Source of the DNA: Hymenopus coronatus | Taxonomy: Eukaryota; Arthropoda; Insecta; Mantodea; Hymenopodidae | Reading direction: 5' to 3' | DNA: 64,000 bases | NCBI GenBank assembly: GCA_030762935.1 | Contig: CM060890.1 | Location: forward strand, 151,314,129-151,378,128 | In this document: positions 1 to 9,098 of the stretch, piece after piece | Numbering within the stretch: the first letter of the stretch is position 1 | How the letters are laid out: every line of letters begins with the position of its first letter | Notes under the pieces: generated by a model | Seen by the model: only the letters and a program-made list of their open reading frames with translations | What the model was told of the DNA's origin: nothing | The model's database searches: none | Translations under genes and position numbers: made by a program

Positions 1-424
1 TGAATTTTGCCGAATTTTGCATAACTGCTAAACGGTAAGAGATAGGCAAAATCTTACTACACAGAAAATTTAGAGCACGTTAAAAGACACAATTTGTTAT
101 ACAAATTTTTTTCATGGAGTTGATCGTTTTTTAGTTATTCATTGCTTTTGATTTCACCTTTCAAAACATATATTTTCTCATACAGGAATTTGTCAACTCC
201 TGTCCATGAAAACAAAAGAACTTCCGTCACATAGCAACCAGCTTTTGACTATCACTTTAACCTATGGTACTCCCTTATTTCGCTTCTACTTAAAAGGAAG
301 CAAGTAATAAGTCTATTTCTGACATTTTTTTTCTCGATTAGTATGAAGTAAATAGAAGCATAAGCTTTTTAACAATAATTCATTGCAGAGATATAGAGAA
401 AGTCATGTGAATGGAACACATCAG
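1..424 (-). repeat. Family A dispersed repeat, copy A1 (partial)
   Basis: This is the 5' half of an 0.85-kb repeat found several more times in the window, here reversed. Its outer end at about 424 reads, on the minus strand, CTGATGTGTTCCATTCACAT and then ACTTTCTCT, the same start as the copies at 11401, 26219 and 42546. The copy runs off the left window edge. It sits against minus-strand LINE sequence, so it probably inserted into that LINE. It has no coding capacity; family A looks like a non-autonomous DNA element (see the copy at 11401). Confidence 0.85.
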
Positions 425-427
425 ATT

Positions 428-1097
428 TTTTTATTTTTTAATTCACTAACGATAGCCAATACTTCATTTTCAGTGGCTGGTTTCAAAACAATTGAATTGT
501 CATTTGTAGGCACATGAATGTTCTCAATTCCCTTAGCACAGTTTGTATTTTGCATTTTCTTTGTAATTTCCACAAAATAATTATTAAAAACATTAGCTAT
601 TTCCTTGGGATTACTAATTACATGGTCATTAATTTTTAATTGAATATTTCCTGTAGTTTTTTTCTGGTTGGTTTCCTATTTTATTACATCCCACATTGCC
701 TTTTGTTTATTCTTTAAGATGCTAATCTTTTTATTGTTACTCATTAATTTTGCAGATTTTATGACAGAACTGTATATTTACTGTAATATATTTTGAAAGT
801 TAGTGATACATTACCTTTCTTGACAAGTTCACTCAGCAATCTCAGTTTTTCTTTAGAAGTTGTTATACCTTTAGTTATCCATTTTGACGGCCCAATCATT
901 ATTTTTCACTTAACTATGGGAAATTCCAGTTCATAATAGTAATTAAAAATATTTATGAATTTATTACATATTTCATCCACTAATTCCCCTGAATATACTT
1001 CTTCCCATGTCTCTTTGCTCAAAAGATAATGAAAATAGTCATGATTTTCCCTATGCATTTGACAAACTTTTTTTAAATAAAGTGTTTGAATTAACAA
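428..1097 (-). pseudogene. LINE ORF2 linker between endonuclease and RT
   Basis: The first 63 codons (1097-906) are open and resemble the LINE region after the endonuclease: an E-x-W pair (ETWEEVY), a run of aromatic residues and a Pro-Ile-Val segment. Beyond 905 the same frame continues with SKWITKGI, matching the conserved WIT-x-GI motif before the RT fingers, but with stop codons. RT motifs are not reached before copy A1 cuts in at 424. Assignment is by pattern and order of neighbours. Confidence 0.55.
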
Positions 1098-1931
1098 TCT
1101 TTCGACTCTGGTTCCATTTCAATGATATGGTCTGGGCAAAGTGGTCTGATAAACAAGTGTTAATTACATTAACCTCATAATCTTTTACACCATTGTTTAT
1201 TATTATTTGATCCATTGCACTACTTGAAGTTTTGGTAACTCTTGTGGGTACCTCAATTTTTGGCTTTAACCCATACATATTTAAGACCATTATAAATTTT
1301 GAGTTATCATTACTGTTGGTTAGAATATCAATGTTCATATAATCTAAAATCATAACATTTTTACTAGTCTTATACAGTTCAAATGGGACAGAGTCCAGTT
1401 TTTCTAAAAAATTAGTTATGTCGTTTGTTGTATTATGATATATACAGATAATAACTATAAAAACTGAAGCTTTCCTGGCGACGTGTTAATTCAAAATCTT
1501 CTCAGGCTTCTAGCCAGGTAAAAACTTGGCTTGACACCAACGTTTCGAAGAAGTGCATCTTCCTCGTCTTCAGTTCACCCTGAAGACGAGGAAGATGCAC
1601 TTCTTCGAAACGTTGGTGTCAAGCCAAGTTTTTACCTGGCTAGAAGCCCGAGAAGATTTTGAATTAAGATAATAACTAATTTGTTAAAAATTTCTATGAT
1701 ACTAGCCTCAAAATGCTCATCGACATTCAGTCTTTCAAGCTTCATTATTGGTTTTACAGACAATGTATTTCTAGCCATAATCAGAGAACCACCATTCTTT
1801 TTAGTATTTCTATAATAACCATGTACAATGTTAAAGTTTGGTATTCTAAGTTCATTAAGCTCACAACTGTTTAACCAATGTTCTGTTATACAAATTATAT
1901 CAATATGCTTCCAGTAACTGTTTAGTAGCAC
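1051..1931 (-). pseudogene. LINE ORF2 AP-endonuclease domain, split by FB1
   Basis: The N-terminal half (1931-1667) carries IDIICITEHWLN, the catalytic-Glu region of APE-type LINE endonucleases, and GGSLIMARN. The C-terminal half (1457-1051) carries the DYMNIDIL strand (in place of the usual GDFN), GLKPKIEVPTRVTKTSSSAMDQ, and LSDHFAQT, the catalytic SDH motif. The two halves are separated by FB1, whose 12-bp target duplication (AGATAATAACTA at 1446-1457 and 1667-1678) shows that the reading frame was continuous before insertion. The enzyme would nick target DNA for reverse transcription. The Asp of the GDFN motif appears as DYMN, and the frame is broken, so no activity is expected. Confidence 0.75.
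1458..1666 (+). mobile_element. FB1: short foldback element with PLE-like ends
   Basis: The insert lies between 12-bp target duplications (1446-1457, 1667-1678). It has a one-sided 29-nt extension (1458-1486, containing AAGCTTTCCTGGCGACGTGT) and two 87-bp arms (1487-1573 and 1580-1666) that are inverted copies with a 6-nt spacer. The single visible mismatch is CAGGC versus CGGGC. The right unit starts AGTTCACCCTGAAGACG, which matches the predicted +1 of the promoter in FB4. Each arm holds CTGAAGA...CGAAAC...GTC. There is no ORF. Variable-length duplications and the one-sided extension suggest RT-mediated insertion like that of Penelope-like elements. It interrupts the LINE endonuclease. Confidence 0.85.
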
Positions 1932-2135
1932 TTCTAGATTGAGTAATTTATTTTTTATGCTTTGAATATTTTGATGTAGTACATGTAAAGATGTATTGTC
2001 AGGACTTCTTTCTTTCCAATTATATCTACCCTGACTGATTTATTTGGGTGTATCTGTTTCTTTACATATTGACTATATTCGAACTTATATTAGAAGTTGG
2101 GCTTTCACAATTTATCCTACCATTATCACAATTGA

Positions 2136-2330
2136 CTAGTTTTTTGGAATGAGGTCTATTGCCCTGTTTAAGAGATTAGCAAACTTTGCTACACCTTTCC
2201 TGTTCAAGTGAAGCCCATCCCTACCTAAACCCATATCAGCTAACCACGCATTACTCTCAACAAATGTACAATCATAAAGATTACAGACCCAGTCGAATGT
2301 AGAGTTGATTCCATTCGATGTAATGGACAA
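2136..2330 (-). pseudogene. LINE ORF1 C-terminal fragment, SGNH hydrolase-like
   Basis: A 64-codon open stretch ends with DGLHLNRKGVAKFANLL, the block-V signature (Asp-x-x-His context) of SGNH/GDSL esterase domains found in ORF1 of CR1-type LINEs, where the domain is thought to act in membrane or RNP association. Only this last block is present; the catalytic Ser and Gly blocks are missing or too decayed to see. It lies directly upstream, in minus orientation, of the endonuclease segment, as expected for ORF1 then ORF2. Confidence 0.6.
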
Positions 2331-2375
2331 TTAGTAAAATTAAACATTATGATGGCCATAACAAAGATCTTTAAA

Positions 2376-3603
2376 TGCTGGTTGTGCTAGTGGTGGTGTA
2401 TGTTAAAGATTCATTAGTAAGTAAGCAACTTGTTTTACACACAACTTTAGAGGCTATAGCAGTTCTTATTATTTCTCCACTTGCAATCTTTATATACCAA
2501 ATAGTATAGAATTAAGCTCAGATATATTAAGAGAGCTGATTAAGCAATATTCTTGTCGGTGACTTCAATAGTCATAACACAATATGGGGTTGTAGATCTA
2601 ATGATAGAAGAGGGCATATTATTAGCAATTTTGTTGAGCGGAACATATAATTGCTGGTGAACCAACACATCTTAGTTTGCCTCACAACAACTTTACTGTA
2701 CCGCGGATATAGCTCACCTATTTAAATGGAATGGGAGTGACCATTTTCCCATAATTCTAAAAACATACACCTCAAGTCCATATGCCCATTTACAAAATTC
2801 AACTACAAGAAAGCTAATAGGGAAAAATTTCAAAAAAGTTTAGATAAAAGTATAGAAAATTTAAAGCCCCCTGGGAATTCCATGTAATTAATAACGTAGT
2901 GGAATCTTTCTCAAATTGCATAATAGGAGCTGCAGGAAATAGCATACCAAAGATAAAGTAAAATTTAAATAAAAGAACAGTTCCATGGTGGAATAAGACT
3001 TGTAAAAAGGCAATTAAAGATAAAAACATTGCATACAACAAATATAAAAGAGATACTATCTTGAGAAACAAAATTAATTTTCAGAATCATAGAGCTGCGG
3101 CCAGAAAACAAATAAAAGAAAGCAAACGTTTATCATGGCTTAACTTTATATTTATGCTAAACTTCCAAACACCACTTCCTAAAATTTGGAATGAATTAGA
3201 AGAGTTCAAGGAATCAATACCATAAGTCAAATAAATCGCCCTTTAAACCCAGAAAATAAAAAATTATCAACTATAACCTGAGATATAACAGATATACTAG
3301 CTAAAACTTTCTCTGGTTCTTCCAGTGACACAAATTACAACCAAGATTTTCTGAAAAGAAAATATGATAAAAAGCTAGAAACACATGTTGTACACGAAGA
3401 CTTAAAACATTAATTTAATGAATTACAATAGATGAATTAAACACTGCACTACAAAATAACACCAGTCAGCCCTGGACCAGACAATATCTTCTATGAACTA
3501 CTAAGCCACATACCCAAAAATGTTTAAATTATCTTCTACAAATATTTAACTATATTTTGATTCACAAATGTTTTCCAGACCAATGGCGAAAAGCAATTAT
3601 AGT
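2376..3603 (+). pseudogene. LINE endonuclease C-terminus, linker and RT start
   Basis: ILVGDFNSHNTIWG and DRRGHII (about 2550-2620) are the GDFN and RRG motifs of APE endonucleases, and GSDHFPIIL (about 2735-2760) is the catalytic SDH strand. The linker contains VPWWNKTCKKAIK (about 2980-3020), conserved in I/Jockey elements, and KIWNELEE. The RT begins with SPGPDNIFYELL (about 3465-3510) and FQTNGEKQL-like remains of the FPDQWRKA motif, ending exactly at the PLE1 target site. Stops and frameshifts are scattered throughout, so it is not translatable. Confidence 0.8.
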
Positions 3604-3664
3604 TATATTAATTTGTTGAGTTGGTTTTTTAACACTACGTCACTTGCATTGTTATTATGAGGGA

Positions 3665-4085
3665 CTAGTTTCGAAAGCCCATGCTTTCATTTTCAACCTC
3701 ACCGGTCCAACTGCCATTGCTGGCTGCATTTGCTTGTGCTCTCTTCTCTGGTGTAGAAATGATGAACTTCTTAACTAAGCTGTCTATTGGCGGGATTTCA
3801 AAGTTTATTAGGCGATCTTTGTTTTTCCATAGGAGGATGTTTTCCCAGGTTGTGAGTTCATTGTGGCCTGACATGCTTTTTAGCAATTTTGGATTTGAAT
3901 CTAGATTGTGGTTTTCTTTCCAAAAGTGAAATGCTACTGCCGATTTATCTTCTTCTTTCAATTTTAGGTTTCTAAAGTGCTCTTTGGATCTGATTTTTAA
4001 ACTTATTTTGGTTATATTGGTAATATTTACTATTGAAGGTGAAGTAGTTTTGTTCAATGCACAAACTTGTTAGTTGTATGTTGGC
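3665..4085 (-). pseudogene. Inverted, internally deleted PLE1 copy (RT scrap joined to endonuclease C-terminus)
   Basis: On the minus strand the 130-codon frame 4057-3665 matches the C-terminus of the plus-strand PLE1 protein: KISLKIRSKEHFRNLK, SAVAFHFWKENHNLD, MSGHNELTTWENIL. Before it, about 4085-4030, lies a short piece homologous to plus-strand 4668-4722 in the RT, just before its SMGNPLSP motif. The RT-to-endonuclease join means about 770 bp are missing, so this is a deletion derivative fused head to head with the full-length body. The open frame here extends beyond the stop of the plus copy (IPPIDSLVKKFIIS), which suggests that the plus copy lost its true C-terminus to the stop at 5705. 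Confidence 0.8.
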
Positions 4086-4089
4086 AATA

Positions 4090-5707
4090 GCCAAATAATA
4101 AAATCACTAAAAGACAAACCAGTCATATACACTAAAGCAGACAAAGGGAACAACATGGTAATTTTGGACAAAACTGAATACATAAACAGAATGGAAAATT
4201 TATGACAGGATGACCAATACATCACAGTAGAAACCAACCCACTAAACTCTTGCATCCAGACATTAAACAAAGCAGTAAAAGAAAGTAAATACATCAAAAA
4301 AGCAGAATCATATAACACAAAAGTAGACAATTCAATATTACCCAGAATTTATGGCCTACCAAAGATTCACAAAACAGGAAAAACAATGAGACCAATCACC
4401 AGTAGTATTGACTCTCCAATATATAAATTAGCAAAGTGGTTATTGAATAAATTTGATTCGTTTCCAAAACTTGAAAGTTCCAATCTAGCAAACTCTTTGG
4501 AACTAGTTGAAAAAATCAAAAGATCTAAAAATAGACACAGAAGACACATTAGTTTCATTTGATGTTACAGCACTATACCCTAGCATCCCAACATAAAACC
4601 TGCAAGACCTATTAAAAAAAGGCTAAATACAACAGAAATAGAACCTGCAGAAGTAAAAGATTACATACAACTAACAAGTTTGTGCATTGAACAAAACTAC
4701 TTCATTTTCAATAGTAAATATTACAGGCAAAAATCAGGACTCTCTATGGGCAACCCTCTATCTCCATTTTTGGCAAATTTATTTATGAGCAAATTCCAAA
4801 TGCACATGAAGAAAGCATTTTCAAAGTATGGTACCACTATGTTGACAACATATTTGCAATAGTACCAAGTAGACATTTAGATGATGCCATAAAATTATTA
4901 AACATACAGGAAAAAACAATAAAATTCACAATGGAAACAGAAACCAATGGAGAACTCCCATTCTTAGACCTAAGAATCATCAGAAACGGCACAAAAGTAA
5001 ACTTTGGAATCTACAGAAAACCAACTCAATCAGAAAATTACATTAAAAATGAAAGCTACAACCCATTACCACACAAACATGCAATAATAAACAGCCTCAC
5101 ACATAGATTAGTAAATGTACCCAAGAGCACAACCGAATTCAACAAAGAGTTAAAAACTATAATTCAAACAGCAGAACAAAATGGATACAGCAAGAACCTT
5201 GTATACAAGAAACTAAACAAAGCAAAGCAGAAAAAAAATATAAAAGAAATAACTACCCTAACAGCAGGAAAAAGCAATATCAACACATTCAAAAAATTCA
5301 CTTACCACCCCCGAGTATTTAGAAAATTCAAAAAAATCTTCAAAGAACAAGACATAACCCTGGCTCCAATAAACAGATTTTCTGTCATAAAGTTACTAAA
5401 TTCAAAAATAAAAGATGAAATTCCACCAGAAAATAGGTCAAGAATATATCAAATTAAATGCACAAATTGTGAAAAGTTCTACATAGGACAAACCAAAAGA
5501 AGTTTAAAAATCAGATCCAAAGAGCACTTTAGAAACCTAAAATTGAAACAAGAAGATAAATCGGCGGTAGCATTTCACTTTTGGAAAGAAAACCACAATC
5601 TAGATCCAAATCCAAAATTGCTAAAAACCATGTCAGGCCACAATGAACTCACAACCTGGGAAAACATCCTCATATGGAAAAACAAAGATCGCCTAATAAA
5701 TTTTTAA
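4090..5707 (+). pseudogene. PLE1 reverse transcriptase plus GIY-YIG endonuclease
   Basis: In order: KADKGNNMVILDKTEYI (about 4130-4185), RIYGLPKIHKTGKTMRPI (about 4345-4400), FDVTALYPSIP (RT motif A, about 4557-4590), SGLSMGNPLSPFLANLF (motif B, 4737-4790), HYVDNIFAIVPS (motif C, about 4835-4870), ELPFLDLRIIRNGTK, then a basic region and IYQIKCTNCEKFYIGQTKRS (5443-5505), the GIY-YIG nuclease. Motif C reads YVDN where PLEs have YVDD, and the nuclease starts RIY instead of GIY. There is a stop near 4204 and frameshifts near 4525 and 4825. The last 258 codons (4931-5707) are uninterrupted. It was an RT that primes on cut DNA. Confidence 0.9.
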
Positions 5708-5957
5708 ATCCCGCCAGTAGACAGCTTAGTTAATAAGTTCATCATTTCGCCACCAGAGAAGAGAGCACAAGCAAATGCAGCCAGCAATGGCAGTTGGATC
5801 CATGAGGTTGAAAATGAAAGCATAGGCTTTCGAAACTAGTCCCTCATAATAACAATGTAAGTGACATAGTGTTAAAAAACCAACTCACCACATTAATATA
5901 ACATATAATTTGACAGTCACTGTTACTAAATTCCTCCAAACATCAAGCAATTATAGT

Positions 5958-6239
5958 ACCTATTCTGGCCGAGACAAAACAAACCCACAGAGCTATCGAC
6001 CAATTTCATTAACATACACAACGAGCAAATTAATGGAAAAAATTGGTAAGGTGGGCCTTAGAACATAATGGATTCTTTGCTAAAGAGCAAAGTGGATTTT
6101 GTCAGTTCCATTCTACTACTGATAACTTAATTGCACTGGAATCTGAAATAAGGGATGCACTTGATAATAGGCAACACTCAATTGTTATAAGCTTAGATAT
6201 AGAGAAAGCTTCTGAAATGGTATGGAACAAATACTATTA
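5958..6239 (+). pseudogene. LINE reverse transcriptase, fingers/palm segment
   Basis: This continues the RT interrupted at 3603. Remains of the YRPISLT motif (about 5995-6020) are followed by EQSGFCQFHSTTDNLIALE, matching the conserved EQSGFR...STTDNL block, and SIVISLDIEKASEMVW, matching motif A with its catalytic Asp (LDIEKA). The segment stops at FB2, whose duplicated target AATACTATTA flanks 6240-6388. The last 65 codons are open in one frame. Confidence 0.8.
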
Positions 6240-6388
6240 AAATATGAACTGAAGCTTTCCTGGCGACGTGTTAATTCAAAATCTTCTCGGGCTTCTAGCC
6301 AGGTAAAAACTTGGCTTGACACCAACATTTCGAAGAAGTGCATCTTCCTCGTCTTCAGGGTAAACTCACCCGAGAAGATTTTGAATTA
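6240..6388 (+). mobile_element. FB2: foldback element with a deleted right arm
   Basis: It is flanked by a 10-bp duplication AATACTATTA (6230-6239 and 6389-6398; 11 bp if the shared A is counted). It carries the same 32-nt extension (6240-6271) and a full left arm from 6272. After CTTCAGGGTAAACT, however, the right arm is reduced to CACCCGAGAAGATTTTGAATTA, i.e. its outer 20 or so bases. Sequence is otherwise nearly identical to FB1 and FB3. It interrupts the RT of the I-clade LINE and has no ORF. Confidence 0.85.
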
Positions 6389-6398
6389 AATACTATTA

Positions 6399-7172
6399 GA
6401 TAACAACATAAAAGGAAATATATTAAGTTTCATATATAACTTTCTACAACAAAGAGTAATACAAGTATGTATCAATAATACCCTGTTGAAGATATTACCT
6501 ATCCCAAATGGACTTCCACAAGGTGCTGTCATAAGTGTAACCTTGTTTTTAATTGCTATAAATGGTATTATGAAAGTGATCCCTAGCCTATTTGTTGATG
6601 ACCTAACACTGATCTGTAGAGGAAAAGATCAAAACATAGACAACTGTCTAATACAAAAAGCCCTGGATGACACAACAAAGTAGCTCCAATTTAAAGGTTT
6701 TAAAGTTTCAAAATCCAAATCCAAATACATATCCTTCAACAGATATAAACACAACGAAAGACAACCAGAATTATACATCGAAAAAGAGAAGCTAGAAACA
6801 GTTAAAACAATTAAGATTCTGGGACTCAGTTTTGAAAACAGGTTATTTTGGGTTCCTCATTTAAAATATTTAAAAAATACCTCCGTGCAAAGAATAAATC
6901 TATTAAGATCTCTTTCTTTGAACAACTGAGGATAAGATCAGTCAGTGCTTATCAAACCATATAAAGCTTTAATACATTCCAAACTGGACTATGGTTGTGT
7001 GGTATATAACTCAGCATCCCCATCTGCTCTGAAAATTATAGATATTGCACAACATTCTGCATTAAAAATTCTGTGTGGAGTCTTCCATACTAGTCCAACA
7101 ACCAGCATACAAATAGAAACAAATGAAATGCCTCTTTACATAAGAACAAAGCAGTTAACAGTACAAAAGTAG
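6399..7172 (+). pseudogene. LINE reverse transcriptase, palm and thumb
   Basis: IPNGLPQGAVISVTLFLIAIN (6500-6560) is RT motif B (LPQG), and LFVDDLTLICRG (6588-6623) is motif C with the catalytic FVDD. Further on come FKVSKSKSKYISF (the VSKSKT motif) and KTIKILGLSFENRLFW (the KILG motif of the thumb). IHSKLDYGCVVYNSASPSALKIID (about 6970-7040) is the R1/I-clade post-RT motif. One in-frame stop near 6682 and another near 6930 break the frame. It would polymerise cDNA at the nicked target if intact. Confidence 0.85.
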
Positions 7173-7429
7173 CAGCAACCAGTTGTTCACCTACATTCAA
7201 ATATCTCTTTTCAAAGAAATATAAAGATGAATACACAGCATCCAGCTACCACCTCACCTAAGAGTCACCAAATATTGTGAAGAAATAAATCTTAATATAC
7301 CATTAACTGTATCTAAGGGAATTCACAGCTCTACACCCTGGACCCTGTTTAATCCACACATAGTATTGGAAATGGCCAACCATATTAAAAGTGACACCAA
7401 CTCAATTCAGTTTAAATGCTTATTGTTGA

Positions 7430-8060
7430 TAAGAAAATACTCAAAACACTGTGCAATTTATACTGATGGCTCAAAAACTACAGATGGGTGTGGCTTATCT
7501 GTTGATAAAGTTTCATCCTTTAAGCTTCCAAAAACTTCTCAATATTTTCCTGTGCAATTAAACAGACCCTGATACAGATAAAAACCATTTTATCATCCTT
7601 TCTGTTCCATGAGGCAATATATAACCCATGGCCTACAGATAAATTGATTGAAGACATACAAATTCCACACCATAAATTGAAAATCCAGCTTAAGGAAATT
7701 ATTTTCATATGGATACCCTCTCACAGGGGTATATCTGGTAATGAGGAAACTGACAAGGAAGCCAAAACAATAGCAAAAGATCTAGTTTCTACCTCTCACA
7801 TCAGTCATAGTCACCAAATTCAAAGCAGCATGGACACATCCTCCAGCAAACTACAATAAACAACCAGAGTGTTCACTATAACAAATTGCACAGAAAAGAT
7901 CAAGTTAAGATACTAAGACTAAGAATAGGTCACACATTCTTATTTACTGTCAACAGAAGCACCACCTTATTGTGATTTGTGCATAAGTCCTCTTAAAGTT
8001 AAACATATTATATTTCAGTGTCCAAAATACAGTCATGTCAGAAAACTTTAAATTAACACT
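7430..8060 (+). pseudogene. LINE RNase H domain and C-terminal zinc knuckle
   Basis: AIYTDGSKTTDGCGLSV (about 7455-7505) is the first RNase H strand with its catalytic Asp. IFIWIPSHRGISGNEETDKEA (about 7700-7765) is the last block with the SHxGxxGNExxD signature. It is followed by remains of LRIGHT and by PYCDLC...KHIIFQCPKY (about 7960-8035), the C-x2-C-x-H-x-C knuckle common to RNase H-bearing LINEs. Stops and a frameshift between 7510 and 7640 remove most of the central catalytic residues from frame. It would degrade RNA in the RNA/cDNA hybrid. Confidence 0.8.
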
Positions 8061-8370
8061 TACAGACACAAAAAGTTTAGTCAATGTATTAATATACCTT
8101 AAAGAAATCTGTATATAACTCTCAGAAGTATAATTACTGACATGTTATATGTAATTCAATTGTCACTGTTTCTTGTAATATAATTTTAATACTGTTATAT
8201 TATTTCTACTTAAACCACTGTTTTCATATGCCAATAAACATTAGAGGTACATGATCCCTGTATACATGATCATTTGCTTATAATGTTCAAAATTTTCATT
8301 GTATACTGGATGTAAAACTGTACATAAGACTTAAATTAAAATATAAATGGGAATGCACAGTGAAGTAACT

Positions 8371-8455
8371 AATTAAATAGGAATAAAAACATAGATTACA
8401 CTCAAACTTAACTCTTAAAATAAAGTAACTTACTTCGGACATGTTTCAGTAGTTT
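8371..8455 (-). repeat. PLE2-type 3' end fragment
   Basis: The reverse complement reads CTGAAACATGTCCGAAGTAA and on through a stretch that matches 30297-30372, the sequence following the endonuclease ORF of PLE2, over about 75 bp with few differences. Only this tail is present. It shows that the PLE2 family has at least two insertions in the window. Confidence 0.7.
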
Positions 8456-8520
8456 TGCAAAAGACTTTTACATAAGACTTTTAATGTGGTTGCTATATGA
8501 CCTAGCAGTTCTGCAACCCA

Positions 8521-8553
8521 AAAAAAAAAAAAAAAAAAAAATTAAAAAAAAAA
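8521..8553 (+). repeat. A-rich low-complexity run
   Basis: A run of about 33 bases, nearly all A with one TT, follows CTGCAACCC. It could be the remnant of a retroposon tail, but no element can be assigned upstream with confidence. Confidence 0.8.
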
Positions 8554-8770
8554 TATTCAAAGTTATTATTGAAAGGACAAATTTGTTTCAAACTGCCAAC
8601 TCATACAAAGAATTTAGTCTTTTTTTCTCGCTGAAACTCATGGGAAATGCTCAAAATGTATCCCTTTTTTCATAAGCTCATTAAATCAAAATTCCTAAAT
8701 ATTTTGGGATGCTTTTTAGGCCTGCATGACATACTGATCTGTTGTATAAAAGCATTCCAGTACATAAAAA

Positions 8771-9098
8771 TGTGGTTTGTTCCATTCACATGACTTTCTC
8801 TACATCTCTGCAATAAATTATTGTTAAAAGGCTTATTCTTCCTTTTACTTAATGCTAATTGAGAAAAAATTAGAAGAAAGGTTCTTATTACTTGCTTCCT
8901 TATAAGTAGAAGAGAAACAAGGGATACCATAGGCAAAAGCAATAGTCAAATCTTTTAAAAGCTGTTGCTATGTGACTGAAGTACCTTTGTTTGTACAGCC
9001 AGGAGTTGAAATTTCCCGTATTAGAAAAGAACAAGTGTTTTAAAACTGAAACTAATATTAAGGAATATCTCAAAAACGGTCAACTCGACAAAAAAAAT
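8771..9098 (+). repeat. Family A, copy A2, 5' part
   Basis: It begins TGTGGTTTGTTCCATTCACA, a variant of the family start, followed by ACTTTCTCTACATCTCTGCA, and proceeds in family order to the CAACTCGACAAAAAAAAT segment. There copy A3 interrupts it; the remainder resumes at 9995. Confidence 0.85.

Larger units (their letters stand above)
425..2335 (-). mobile_element. CR1-like LINE (5' and middle part), decayed
   Basis: On the minus strand three LINE segments occur in the right order: an ORF1 tail with an SGNH/esterase-like end (2330-2136), an AP-endonuclease domain (1931 to about 1050), and the linker that precedes reverse transcriptase (about 1100-428). An esterase-like ORF1 followed by endonuclease/RT is typical of the CR1/L2 group. 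The RT itself would lie beyond position 424, where copy A1 interrupts, so it is not in this window. The frame is broken by stops and by FB1 (1458-1666). Clade assignment is by motif only. Confidence 0.7.
3604..5944 (+). mobile_element. PLE1: Penelope-like element with inverted ends
   Basis: The insertion is bounded by 13-bp target duplications AAGCAATTATAGT (3591-3603 and 5945-5957) in the RT of the I-clade LINE. The plus-strand body encodes RT and a GIY-YIG endonuclease. At the left end lies an inverted, internally deleted copy of the same element (minus, 3604-4085), so the outer parts (about 3606-4010 and 5495-5900) form long inverted repeats. A one-sided extension of about 42 nt (5901-5944) has no counterpart on the left. 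Inverted pLTR-like ends with an extension at one end are known for Penelope elements. Frameshifts and stops make it inactive. Confidence 0.9.
2340..8230 (+). mobile_element. I-clade LINE with RNase H, interrupted by PLE1 and FB2
   Basis: In plus order: AP-endonuclease C-terminal half (about 2376-2790), linker and RT start (2791-3603), RT (5958-6239 and 6399-7170), RNase H (about 7430-7860) and a C-terminal Cys/His knuckle (about 7950-8045). Such an arrangement is characteristic of the I/R1/LOA side of the Jockey superfamily. The element is 5' truncated within the endonuclease. PLE1 (3604-5944) and FB2 (6240-6388) inserted later, each with target duplications. Many stops and frameshifts mark it as old. 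The 3' end near 8230 is approximate; no clear tail was found. Confidence 0.85.
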
